Of a DNA stretch of 64,000 nucleotides, positions 44,380 through 53,513 are shown in pieces (within the stretch, counting starts at the first letter, position 1; each line of letters opens with the position of its first letter). The DNA comes from Bemisia tabaci (Eukaryota; Arthropoda; Insecta; Hemiptera; Aleyrodidae), in the NCBI RefSeq assembly GCF_918797505.1, contig NC_092795.1:28445131-28509130 (forward strand), in the 5' to 3' direction. The translations under genes and the position numbers were made by a program. The notes under the pieces are model-generated. The model saw nothing but the letters and a program-made list of their open reading frames with translations. It had not been told where the DNA came from and made no database searches.

Positions 44380-45375
44380 CAGGGTGATCCAAAAGTCCCT
44401 TCCACCCCCTCTAACTTTTTATCTAATTGAGGTAAGGATTTGAAACTTGGGGGATATCCCTAGGTCAAAGGGAGCTACTTTTTGGTCCCCCTCAAATTTT
44501 CAGGGGGGCCCCCCTTGGGGGGCAACGGCCCCCAACTTTTAATTTTCAAATGGGAAGACCCCCTTTGTGATAGCTCGTTCAAAAGAGCATGAAAAAAGAA
44601 AACTTTTCGCGCAACCCCGAAGTCAAAATCTCAAACGGTTTCAAAATGGCGGCCGGTTAAAGTTCAAAATGGCCGAAAATTCACACCGGTTATTTGTCGA
44701 TGGATTTGCGCGAAAATCGGTATGAAGGGGTATTTTGACACGAGAAAAACGAATTTGACGTTAGATTTTTTAAAAAAACCGAAATTTCCAAAATGGCCGC
44801 CAGTTAAAGTTCAAAATGACCAAAAAATTGATTTTTTTATAAATCTAAGTTAAATTTGTTTATCTTATGCCAAAATACTCTCAAATTCCAAGTTTTAGGC
44901 AAATCCATCAGGAAAAAACCGAGGTGAAAATTTTCGGCCATTTTAAACTTTAACCGGCAGCCATTTTGGAAATTTTCGTTTTTTTGAAAATCTAACGTCA
45001 AATTCGTTTTTCTCGTGTCAAAATACCCCTCCATGCCGATTTTCGCGCAAATCCATCGACAAATAACCGGCGTGAATTTTCGGCCATTTTGAACTTTAAC
45101 CGGCCGCCATTTTGAAACGGTTTGAGATATTGACTTCGGGTTTGCGCGAAAAGTTTTCTTTTTTTATGCTCTTTCGAACGAGCTATCACAAAGGGGGTCT
45201 TCCCATTTGAAAATTAAAAGTTGGGGGCCGTTGCCCCCCCAAGGGGGGCCCCCCTGAACATTTGAGGGGGACAAAAAGTACCTCCCTTTGATCTAGGAGT
45301 ATCCCCAAGTTTCAAATCTTTACCTCAATTAGGTAAAAAGTTTGAGGGGGTGGAAGGGACTTTTGGATCACCCTG
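44380..45375. mobile_element. 996-bp foldback transposon, CAGGGTGATCC ends, TA duplication
   Basis: Ends CAGGGTGATCCAAAAGTCCC and its inverse, with TA on both sides (44378-44379 and 45376-45377). Arms of about 480 bp are inverse copies throughout, with blocks such as CCTCAAATTTT, GGGGGGCAACGGCCCCC, GATAGCTCGTTC, CAAAATGGCGGCCGGTTAAA and CGAATTTGACGTTAGATTTT. The TA duplication and terminal sequence fit a Tc1/mariner-type non-autonomous foldback. It splits a zinc-finger reading frame. Frames inside it (44837-45034, 44998-45189) are not genes. Confidence 0.9.
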
Positions 45376-45377
45376 TA

Positions 45378-45547
45378 TGGATCCTTAGGTTGGTAGGACA
45401 ATTAAACCTCTTTCCACAGACCTCACACCTGAAAGGTTTGTCAAAGCCATTTGGTTTATGCAAGTTCAAGTGAAACTGCATGTAGTTCGGCGCCAGCATC
45501 TCATGACACACCGGAAATTTCTTTTCCCCCCGAGATTGAGCGAACGC
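45378..45547 (-). CDS. C2H2 zinc-finger protein, part upstream of the insertion
   Basis: Minus-strand reading gives EKKFPVCHEMLAPNYMQFHL, then NLHKPNGFDKPFRCEVCGKR, then FNCPTNLRIH up to the transposon. DKPFRCEVCGKRF is a standard finger start with linker-like DKPF; C-x2-C is complete and the first His of the pair is the last codon before the insertion. The preceding segment (H-x3-H in FHLNLH) looks like the second half of an earlier finger with only one Cys. The frame is open to a stop at 45548-45550, and no start codon or convincing acceptor was identified, so this is an exon or an old exon copy. It probably encoded a DNA-binding transcription factor. Its 5' end overlaps the antisense Gln-rich frame. 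Confidence 0.65.
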
Positions 45548-46182
45548 CTATTTTGCGTGATGCTTCTTCTGAATCTGAAAACTCACTTGTGCAGCATGAA
45601 GTTCCGTTGAATGTTTCCATTCAAAACAAAAAAGAATCGTTGGCGACTCCACAAATGCAAGTTGTGCTACCAGGGATATCCCAAGTCACCAGTTCCACAC
45701 CAAGTAGAATGGATGAGATACCAGCAACTCCACCGTCAGAGACTTCCGAGTCACTTGACGCGAGAGACAGTCAAATCCAAATTCAAGTTCAACGGCAGCT
45801 TCAGTCTCAAACGCAGTCTCAGCCTGTCGCTAGTAGAGCTTTGATAGTACAGGATTCCCCTTCTTTTGATCTTCACAAGAATTTAGATGACCCAGACACT
45901 CAATCGCTGCAACTGCAGCAACAGCAACAAAAAATACCTCAACAGCAGCAGCAAAAGCCAGTGCTACGTCAACAACAAATTCAGCAGAAACGTATGCAAC
46001 AGCAACAGGTGCAGCAGCAGACGGTCAGAAAACATACCCGAGAGCAAGTGACAGGAAAAATCATCATAGCTTTTTTTTTATTAATTCAACCACTTTATAT
46101 TACAGTATTTTATACGCTAAATCTAACGCAAGAAAGACAATTGCAATGGCATTTACCGTTCAAAGCTTTAAGCATTCAATAA
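45451..46182 (+). CDS. Glutamine-rich open region, probable exon of a regulatory protein
   Basis: A 243-codon plus-strand frame. The convincing part runs from about 45535 to 46047: Ser/Glu-rich (RDASSESENSLVQ), then Pro/Thr-rich (RMDEIPATPPSETSES), then Gln-rich (IQIQVQRQLQSQTQSQPVAS and LQLQQQQQKIPQQQQQKP), then a basic end (VRKHTREQ). Low-complexity Gln tracts of this kind are typical of transcription-factor activation regions. Right after REQ a donor-like CAA|GTGACA occurs (GT at 46048); the residues after it are hydrophobic and probably intron. A pyrimidine tract (TTTCTTTTCCCCCC) ending in GAG at 45534 could be a weak acceptor. There is no ATG at the front, the first being at about 45709. 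The first ~30 codons overlap the antisense zinc-finger segment, so at most one reading there is real. The gene is not identified. Confidence 0.45.
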   Translation: MVYASSSETACSSAPASHDTPEISFPPEIERTPILRDASSESENSLVQHEVPLNVSIQNKKESLATPQMQVVLPGISQVTSSTPSRMDEIPATPPSETSESLDARDSQIQIQVQRQLQSQTQSQPVASRALIVQDSPSFDLHKNLDDPDTQSLQLQQQQQKIPQQQQQKPVLRQQQIQQKRMQQQQVQQQTVRKHTREQVTGKIIIAFFLLIQPLYITVFYTLNLTQERQLQWHLPFKALSIQ

Positions 46183-46396
46183 TTTTGACTTTGCGCGCCC
46201 CCCCCCCCCCTGTTCCCCGGAGTTTAGGGCCAAAAACCGACCATTTTTGGCTTCTCAGATGATCCTCTATCAGCCCCCAAAATATGGCACGATTTCTCCG
46301 TACACCGATTTTAAATAGTGTCCTTCCCTGCGTCGGTTTGATAATAGTGGGGGGGATCCACGAACGCTGGACAAATGGAACGTATAGCCGAAATTA
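46183..46396. other. Noncoding, with C run
   Basis: Flank of the Gln-rich region with a C run at about 46198-46210. Nothing else recognised. Confidence 0.4.
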
Positions 46397-46784
46397 TACA
46401 CGTACAGACGATTTTAATAGCAACAAAACCAGTTACTGTAAATCATTTAACTAGATAAAACACTGAAATTTAGATGTAATTTTTACTATTTCAACCTAAT
46501 TTTACTTATAAACCCTTCGTTCCCAACTCCAACAGTCCCGATGGAACACAACCAAAATCGTAACCTAAGCTGAGCAACTATTCGAGCTCCGGTGCGATGA
46601 TTTTGCCTACTCTCTCGTTTGAAGGCGTTCTTCGCTCGGAGCACTCGTCAAGCCGTGCCGCTCGGCGCTCCATCGCCTGAACCGCAGATGACCGAAACGA
46701 TTTATAGATTCCGATTACTTTTTTGCTTTTGTTTTTTCCTCCTATCCTCGCCTAATACCCTTCTCTATCTCTCGCGCACCATTA
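46397..46784 (+). repeat. Interspersed repeat Y, clustered copy 1
   Basis: Begins CACGTACAGACGATTTTAAT and runs through CCTTCGTTCCCAACTCCAAC, GAGCAACTATTCGAGCTCC, TTGAAGGCGTTCTTCGCTCG and CGATTTATAGATTCCG to ACCCTTCTCTATCTCTCG. The same start recurs at 46785 (CACGTACAGAGGATTTTAAG), giving a partial next copy. Confidence 0.75.
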
Positions 46785-47204
46785 ATTACACACGTACAGA
46801 GGATTTTAAGAGCAACAAAACCAGTTACTGTAAATCATGTGAGTTTTCCATTTTACCAGGTTTGATAAAGGTTATTACCTGATTTATTTTTTCGTCCTGG
46901 TTATCTTAATTGATTTTTCTATTCAAGTAGCGATGTACATTTCGGAACACCTTATTCCATCTTCAGGCCACAAATATTTCACTAGCACTATAATCCTTGT
47001 GCGCGTTCGAGTTTCGAGATACTTTAAAATGTTAAAAACCGGAAAATAAAAATACATGTAGACTAAAATTGACTGTGAACTGCACGAGGCGCGACCGATT
47101 TATTGATTACGTGATCCTTCTTTCTCGGCTCTTGTCCACGGGGCTAAGGAACGTGGCATTATCAGAGGTGTTACTATCGACTCAATTTGGGTGTTGAGGA
47201 CCTA

Positions 47205-47475
47205 CTGTAAATCATTTAAATAGATAAAACACATAAATTCCAAAGATGTAATTTTTACTATTTCAACCTGACTTTCCTCACAAACCCTTCGTTCCCACTA
47301 TTTCAACCTGACTTTACTCACAAACCCTTCGTTCCCAACTCCAACAGTCCCGACGGAATACAACCGTAATCATAACCTAAGCCGAGCAACTATTCGAGCT
47401 CCGGTGCGATGATTGTGCGTACTGCTCTCTCGTTTGAAGGCGTTTTTCGCTCGAAGCACTCGTCAAGCCGACTTT
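47205..47475 (+). repeat. Interspersed repeat Y, clustered copy 2
   Basis: Shares CTGTAAATCATTTAA, GATGTAATTTTTACTATTTC and later GAGCAACTATTCGAGCTCC with copy 1. A ~38-bp piece (CTATTTCAACCTGACTTTMC through CCCTTCGTTCCCA) is duplicated in tandem at about 47260-47336. It breaks off at CGTCAAGCCG. Confidence 0.75.
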
Positions 47476-47504
47476 TTCGGCGCTAGATCGGCTGTTTTTC
47501 CCAC

Positions 47505-47800
47505 TGTGCGACAGTTCTTCCTGCGGAACACAACCGAAATCGTAACCTAAGCGGAGCAACTATTCGAACTCCGGTGTGACCTTTTTGCCTACTCTCTCGT
47601 TTGAAGGCGTTTTTCGCTCGAGGCACTCGTCAAGCCGTGCCGCTCGGCGCTCCATCGCCTGAACCGCAGATGACCGCACGACGGCCGACCGAAACGATTT
47701 ATAGATTCCGATTACTTTTTTGCCTTTGTTTTTTCCTCCAATCCTCGCCTAATACCCTTCTCTATCTCTCTCGCACCATTAATCCCGCCGATCGTTCCGA
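47505..47800 (+). repeat. Interspersed repeat Y, clustered copy 3
   Basis: Contains GAACACAACCGAAATCGTAA, GAGCAACTATTCGAACTCC, TTGAAGGCGTTTTTCGCTCG and ends in ACCCTTCTCTATCTCTCTCG. It includes the CGCACGACGGCC block missing from copy 1 and present at 34850. Confidence 0.75.
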
Positions 47801-48809
47801 ATAGCAAACGATGAATCCTCTCGGCGCGCGCGGAGCTGAATTCTGCTTGCCGTGGATGCCGTCGGTCTCGGACGTGAAGGCTTAACTACTTTTCGAGATC
47901 AGCTCTACTGCACTTACAGCTTCACACTTGCCATGGCTCACGTCAAAACGGAGTCCCGCCCTTTTTCCGGAGAAGAAACGGTGGGGAGGGGAGGGTAGCG
48001 GAGCACCCGCCGTCCGTTCCCTCCACGATTGGCTGCCGTGAAAATAGACGAGCATAAAAGGAGTCTCAGACAAAACAGAATTGCAAAATTGAATTAAACT
48101 CATCTTCCTTCCACTGCTCGCACGTGTACTTGCTTCAGTCAGGTGTGCAGTGAAGATATTTCCTCCGTGTTGCCGTTCGCTCAGTTAACACGTTCGTTCT
48201 GAACGTTAATATGTCGTGCCAACGGTTAAAGGAATCACGGTCAAATCTTCGAGGGCCGCACGAGTGATTTTTGGCCAGTCCTCGTGCGCTTATAGTGTTC
48301 TACATTAAATGTTGATATAGGGAAACCGGTGGTGTAATTATCCTTGCCGGCCTTCCCTAAATAAGTGATTTCCTTACGAAGCCTTTCTTTCATCAATTGA
48401 TTCCAGTCGTGTGAATCATCTCCAATAAAATCAAGTTAAAAGGCACACTAAACCCTCTGCAAGACATGAGGTAATTATGTTGAATCCTCCGCAGCCCGTG
48501 ACGAGGTATACATTAAAATAATAATCAAAACAATTGGCAATGTGGTATTTTCTTTTCATGTAACACAAATAACACCAACAATTTTTCGCTGGCAACAGCA
48601 CAGCCTCCCTCAGTCGAGACAAAAATCATATAAATCTAAAATTTCAGTACCCTGTAAACCGGAAAGGTACACCTGCGATAGTTTTTAAATTTTCCATTAC
48701 TTTTATCCAACTGAAGAAGGCTGTCGTCTCTCAAGCCGAAGCGTCTTGGTGTTATTTGTGTTTTAACAAAGGCATTTTTACCCGCTGGTTTAGTGTGAAT
48801 CATTTCCTA
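47801..48809. other. Noncoding stretch, possible promoter-like patch
   Basis: No supported gene. An ATTGG (inverted CCAAT) near 48030 and CATAAAAGG near 48054 are spaced like promoter elements, but no downstream coding exon was recognised, so this is only noted. Confidence 0.3.
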
Positions 48810-49107
48810 CACTGGGAAAAAAAACACATTGGATCTGGAGTCCAGACTCTTGAAAACATTGACATGAAAAAATATTCTTGATTCAATCGGATTTTTCCTT
48901 GAATCAAAACGAAATCCTCTTAAATTTAGATGCTTGGTTCTTGATTTAAGCTTAAATCTGATTCAATCAAGACTATTTTTTCTTGTCGATGTTCTTAAGA
49001 GTCTAGACTCTTAATTCAAGCAAACATCCGATTGAATCAAGAGTACTTTTTCTTGTCGATGTTTTTAAGAGTCTGGACTCTAGATCCAATGTGTTTTTTT
49101 TCCAGTG
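48810..49107. mobile_element. CACTGG foldback MITE with duplicated right arm
   Basis: A 298-bp copy, TA on both sides (48808-48809 and 49108-49109). The extra length is a partial repeat of the right arm: the CTTGTCGATGTT..TTAAGAGTCT block occurs twice (about 48980-49010 and 49058-49080). Confidence 0.9.
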
Positions 49108-49239
49108 TAGGTAAGAGTTTGCAGTGAAAATAAGTGATTATGTGGCTCTGGTTTTTGGAGCGTCCGACTCTAATCATCTTTGACCGACGTATTAAAATTA
49201 AATCACCCGCGTGTAGTTCACGAGGTGTCTCGATTTATC

Positions 49240-49700
49240 AATCCGTCGGCACGTGACACGCACAAATAAACCGCACATAAATCTCACTCGGCGGGAATTT
49301 GATTCCCGACAACATCCGTCAGGTAGGACACCGCGGCGCATTAATTATTCAGCACAATTTGCCCGCCCGACCACGGAGGTGCCCTCTCGGATCGAGAGGG
49401 AAAGTCTCTCGCGGCGCGGCGGCTCGCACGGAGTCGGGGGTTGCCAACTCCGGTCGGGACCCTCGCGGATCGCGCGCGGAGTCCGCATCCGCGAAATCTG
49501 CAGAGCGCGCTTCCGTATCCTTCAATCTGGTTTTTTCAAGACTCTCCAGCGTTTACTCACTTGACGCGGAGCATGGTCGTCCACCGTTGCCGGAGCCGCC
49601 CGCGAGAGCCGCGCCCCGCCCGCGGGCCCGCCCGGCTTTTCGCCGCCTTCCGGCACCGCCCCCGTCGCCTTTTTTTGGCGGTGCGCAGCGGATGATTAAT
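49240..49700. other. GC-rich island
   Basis: CG-dense stretch with overlapping frames on both strands (49253-49799 plus, 49553-49772 minus). Arg/Pro/Ala-rich translations without motifs suggest compositional frames. Candidate promoter or unmethylated island. Confidence 0.35.
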
Positions 49701-49830
49701 ATACTCCTCGCTAGTACAAACATGCTCCGAGGAGCCACTTACTCGCGCTCCGCCGTTGCCTTTTCGGCCCAAGCGAATCTCCGCTCCTGGAATACGTGAC
49801 TCTACGCTGCCGTGCTAAGGAAGAACGCCG

Positions 49831-50401
49831 CACTGGTGAAAAAAAGCACATTGGATCTGAAACTATTGACAAGAAAAAATACTCTTGATTCAATAGGACT
49901 TTTGCTTAAATCAAAACGAAATCCGCTTAAAAATTAAGAGGCCTGATTCTTCATTTAAGCTAGATTCTGATTGAATCAACACGGAGAAAACAACCTCGCA
50001 CGTAGGACCCGAATTTTTAGGTCATATGGATCTCTGAAGTTCTCAGATTGAGCATCTGAACACTTTAGATCAAGCTGTCGAGGTTCGGATCACACATCTG
50101 AAACTTCAGTTCTTACATCTGAAGTACTTCAGATGTGAGAACCGAAGTTTTTCGGATGTGAGAACCGAAGTTCTTCGGATGTGAAAACCGAAGTACTTAT
50201 TCAGTTGCAAGAATTGAAGTTTCAAATGTGTGATCCGAACCTCGACAGCTAGAACTAAAGTGTTCAGATGCTCAATCCGAAAACTTCAGAGATCCATATG
50301 AACTAAACTTCGCGGGTCCCACGCATTCTCCGTAAAGAGTACTTTTTCTTGTCGATGTTTTTAAGAGTCTTAACTCTAGATCCAATTTTTTTTTTCCAGT
50401 G
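49831..50401. mobile_element. CACTGG foldback MITE, CG target, itself interrupted
   Basis: CACTGG and CCAGTG ends with CG on both sides (49829-49830 and 50402-50403). Its right arm is split by a CACGGAG element at 49980-50334. The left arm has lost the TCCAGACTCTTGAAA part. Confidence 0.88.
49980..50334. mobile_element. CACGGAG foldback MITE, copy 2, nested
   Basis: A 355-bp copy of the family at 4705, with ends CACGGAGAAAA and TTCTCCGTA. AA is found on both sides, and removing the element with one AA restores the MITE sequence GAATCAAGAGT. The central ACATCTGAA/TTCGGATGTGA units are arranged as in copy 1. Confidence 0.88.
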
Positions 50402-50880
50402 CGTACAAACCTTCAAACGTTGCCAAGTCACTTTCGAAAGAAACAGAATTTACTGGGAAAATTGTGAATATTTTCCCCCCTAAAATTTTAACACAATTTT
50501 GCACGCCATCGAATCTAAAACATCTGAAAGTGTCAAGGAAAAATTTGCATAAATTTGGTTAAAAATACATATTTTAAAAAGGAAAATTTGGCAAGTCTCG
50601 AATTTTCATACTGCGTTCTTCCCTAGCACGGCAGCACGGGGAGGGTGTGGGGTTGTGAACCTGCGCTCAAAATCCGTTACCGGGAGAAGGAAAATCGAAG
50701 TCTACGTCATCCAGCGCTAAAATTAGCACGTAGCCTCTCATTTTTGAAAGCACGAGATTTACCATCGACGGCAATTTTTCACTCGAAATACATCACTGCA
50801 CGGCAACTTCCGGGGGGCGGGAGTGACGTATACGCACCAGCAGATTTTCTCCGTTACGTATTTTATGTTATAGACTGTTA

Positions 50881-51055
50881 GGGGCCGCCCTTAAATTACG
50901 CAAGACTATAGTTGGGGAGGGTGGGGGCCGAGGAGAGCTTTACGCCATTTTGTTTTTACGTCTTTAAAGATATGGACCTTCGGCACAAAGGCTTGTAAGA
51001 GAGAGGGGGGTCAAAAATTCCGGAAAATTGTATTACATAGTTTAAGGACGGCCCC
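50881..51055. mobile_element. Harbinger-like MITE, GGGGCCG ends, TTA duplication
   Basis: Ends GGGGCCGCCCTTAAATTACG and TTTAAGGACGGCCCC, TTA on both sides. 175 bp, related to 24448-24606 through TTTTGTTTTTACGT and GGACCTTCG blocks. Non-autonomous. Confidence 0.82.
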
Positions 51056-51222
51056 TTATCGCAATCAGAGTTGGGCATTTTTCTACTTTAGCCATCGATT
51101 AATGCCTCTGAAAATCTTGTAAACATTACCATCTCAAGGATTTCGGAAGTCCATCTGTGAAGTATGACTCGAGAGAGTTGAGCGCGGAGTTGTGAATCCA
51201 TGAAGGAAGACACATACTCTGT

Positions 51223-51512
51223 CAGTGGGCCGATTATTGGAATTTGTAGACAAAGCGATTGGCCAAAAGGACATAGGGAGTATGGAGCGATCCTATTGGT
51301 TGAAATGGTTGGTTACTATAGACTAAGAGAGAAAATGATGGACTAACTATCGGGTTTCTCGTGGGTTGCCGTTAGTTGGTCTTATCTATTATACCTACTG
51401 CCTTTGTCCATCGCAACCACCCGCGTCCACCAATAGGATCTCGCCGTAGGTATCCCTTTTGTCTTCTTTGTCTATAGCTTTGTCTATCAATTTCAATAAT
51501 CGGTCCGCTGGT
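51223..51512. mobile_element. Foldback element, CAGTGGGCCG ends, copy 2
   Basis: Ends CAGTGGGCCGATTATTGGAA and its inverse (from CAATAATCGGTCCGCTG), with shared internal GTAGACAAAGC and CTATTGGT blocks. GT stands on both sides. It is related to 34214-34471 through TTTGTCTATCAATTTCAA and TTAGTC blocks. Confidence 0.7.
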
Positions 51513-53455
51513 AGCTCCATGCTTTATACCTTGTTCTACAAGTACGTTGGGAGTTTCTTTCTTTTTGGAAGATACATTAAATTATTGTATCTCTGGAGAA
51601 AAAGGCACAAAGAAAAAAAAAATCAACGGTCTGGAAAAACTTGGGAAAGTGGTTACATTCACTTGAAACTTGCAGGACTGGATCGGAACGAGAATTTCAG
51701 TTAACATTCTGTTCCGGACGACTCGTCTATACAAGCGAGAAGTGCTCGCGTGTTATGCTCTTGACATGCAAGGCGGTGTGAGGAATAGGCGTAGTATGCG
51801 AGTGAAAGTGAATGATTTCGTCAGTATGATAACTTTAAGCAACTTAGAAACGGGTCATCAGGAAGTTGATGCTCTCGAAAACATTCCCCTCTCCCGTCTT
51901 CGCGCTCCCTTTCACCCGCACGCCCAGAATCTGCCGTCTTTATCTCGTCGGTAGGTGTGCGCCATCGTATACACTTCGAGCCTTGGAACTTCGTTTCATG
52001 AAAGGCCACCTGTACGTTGAGCCTGATCTTCACACGGAAGCTCACTTACACCTCATGCTAGGTGTTCTCCCATATTAAGAAGTGAGTATTGACTCTCGAA
52101 TGGCTGGCTGTTTGCGCAGTGCATGTTTTATCCCACCCCTCATCGTGTACATGTACATTCAAAATTTTCCAGTTCATAATTCCAGGACCAAAATGCTCGT
52201 TGAGTTTTCTCCCGGAAATCTCTTCAAAACGCTATGCTGTATCTTTGAAAATCAGAAATACCATTTGGAACAGGGAGATTTCCGACTTCCCCCACAAAAA
52301 AAAGGGAAAATCTCATCTGGGAATTATTACTGATCCAACAGAAAATTTTTCTCCTTGTAAGACCTGTGAAAATTCAAGTCTGAAGCCAGAGAGTACGCTG
52401 GAAAAAAGTGCTAGGGGCTATCCCCTAAAATCGACGTTCTACCCCAATCGTTGGATGATACAGACATGGACATGTCCAATTAATTGTGGTTGCGGTGTCC
52501 GCAACTTTTGGGTTAGTCACCCAACTTATTGGGGTAGTCCTGGAAATAATAGAAAGTCTTCGTATCATCCAACACACTCGAGCTCTTCTGTTCCGTGTAC
52601 CGTTTAGTGTTTGAAATGTATGTCGATTTTCGATAAGTCCCGCAAGGTTAAGCCTTGCTGGAAAGCTCTCCAACATGAAGAGATCCTTGAATAACTGTCC
52701 GTGATTCACCGAACAAGTATCCACAAAATGTCAGATTAAGCAGGTAGGAGGTTGACAGTTTCTCCGTAAGAATATATTCTATGGGAATTCACGTTCTAGA
52801 ACAAATCTCGGCATTCACATCAATGCCCGTTTCTTCGGATGTGCTCTTTTATGATTTTGGGTCTCGTGCAGGGTTGTGAAACTCAAGAACACTTCATAAC
52901 TTTATTCGTATCATTAGGACGAACATAAATGACCATCTTTTAGTGTCCTTAACCTTTACTTACTTGAATAGAGCTCTATCAGTGATAGTGATCTTGGAGG
53001 TACAGCCACCCTTATTAAGTACCCTCCGGGTTCCTACACACCCACTTACTCCTGCCAAATTGACTATCGACCGGACAATTTCCTTATTCATTCGCTTTTT
53101 CAACTTAGTGATGTTTGTCGCAGTTATTGTCACCTAAGATTTCAAGTGTCTGCTTATTGCAGAAGCCGACAACACACCTATTTAGTTACAGCTTCACGTA
53201 TACGCAACCTTACCATCAAAGTAATTTTGAAACATGCATTATGTGGAGCAATATCATGGATAATGAACATTTGTCAGTCAATGTAAACTTATCAAGTATG
53301 CGAAGAAACATTAAACCGCAGGTTCACGGTACAAAAATAAAATGCGCAAGAAATATACAAGTATAATCAGAACTAGACTATTTCATTTAAAATTTAGCTA
53401 AGTAAATAATACTCATTGGTGACGCCTGTTATGAATCTTTATAGCAACGCGTTTA
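51513..53455. other. Noncoding stretch
   Basis: No supported gene. Frames at 51670-51954, 52089-52607 and 52425-52724 overlap one another on both strands and show no domain. It includes the small foldback at 52440-52536. Confidence 0.4.
52440..52536. repeat. Small foldback, TACCCCAAT..ATTGGGGTA, copy 1
   Basis: Arms TACCCCAATCGTTGG and CCAACTTATTGGGGTA with inner TCCAATTAATT and GCAAC blocks. A relative with the same order lies at 57494-57604. Confidence 0.65.
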
Positions 53456-53513
53456 GAGCAGGCGGCCTATCATCGGCAAGATTCGGGTCGCATCGGTGAT
53501 GGGCCGCCTGCTC
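53456..53513. repeat. 58-nt GC-rich hairpin
   Basis: GAGCAGGCGGCC pairs perfectly with GGCCGCCTGCTC, extended inward by ATCA/TGAT and CG pairs, with a loop of about 16 nt. It is isolated in AT-rich DNA with no flanking repeat. Size is small for a miRNA precursor but compatible with a structured RNA or transposon remnant. Confidence 0.7.

Larger units (their letters stand above)
49806..50635. mobile_element. Foldback element Z, host of two nested insertions
   Basis: Ends GCTGCCGTGCTAAGGAAGAA and TTCTTCCCTAGCACGGCAGC are inverse over about 23 bp (49806-49829 and 50613-50635). Without the inserted MITE (49831-50401 plus one CG) it would be about 257 bp, with a body containing AACGTTGCCAAGTCACTTTC. 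No clean target duplication. Family unknown. Confidence 0.7.

Noticed and set aside
48020..48130. CCAAT plus TATA-like promoter
   Set aside because: The motifs are short and no downstream exon is recognisable, so chance is likely.
52089..52607. 172-residue plus-strand ORF
   Set aside because: It crosses a small foldback repeat (52440-52536) and has no recognisable domain or convincing protein character.
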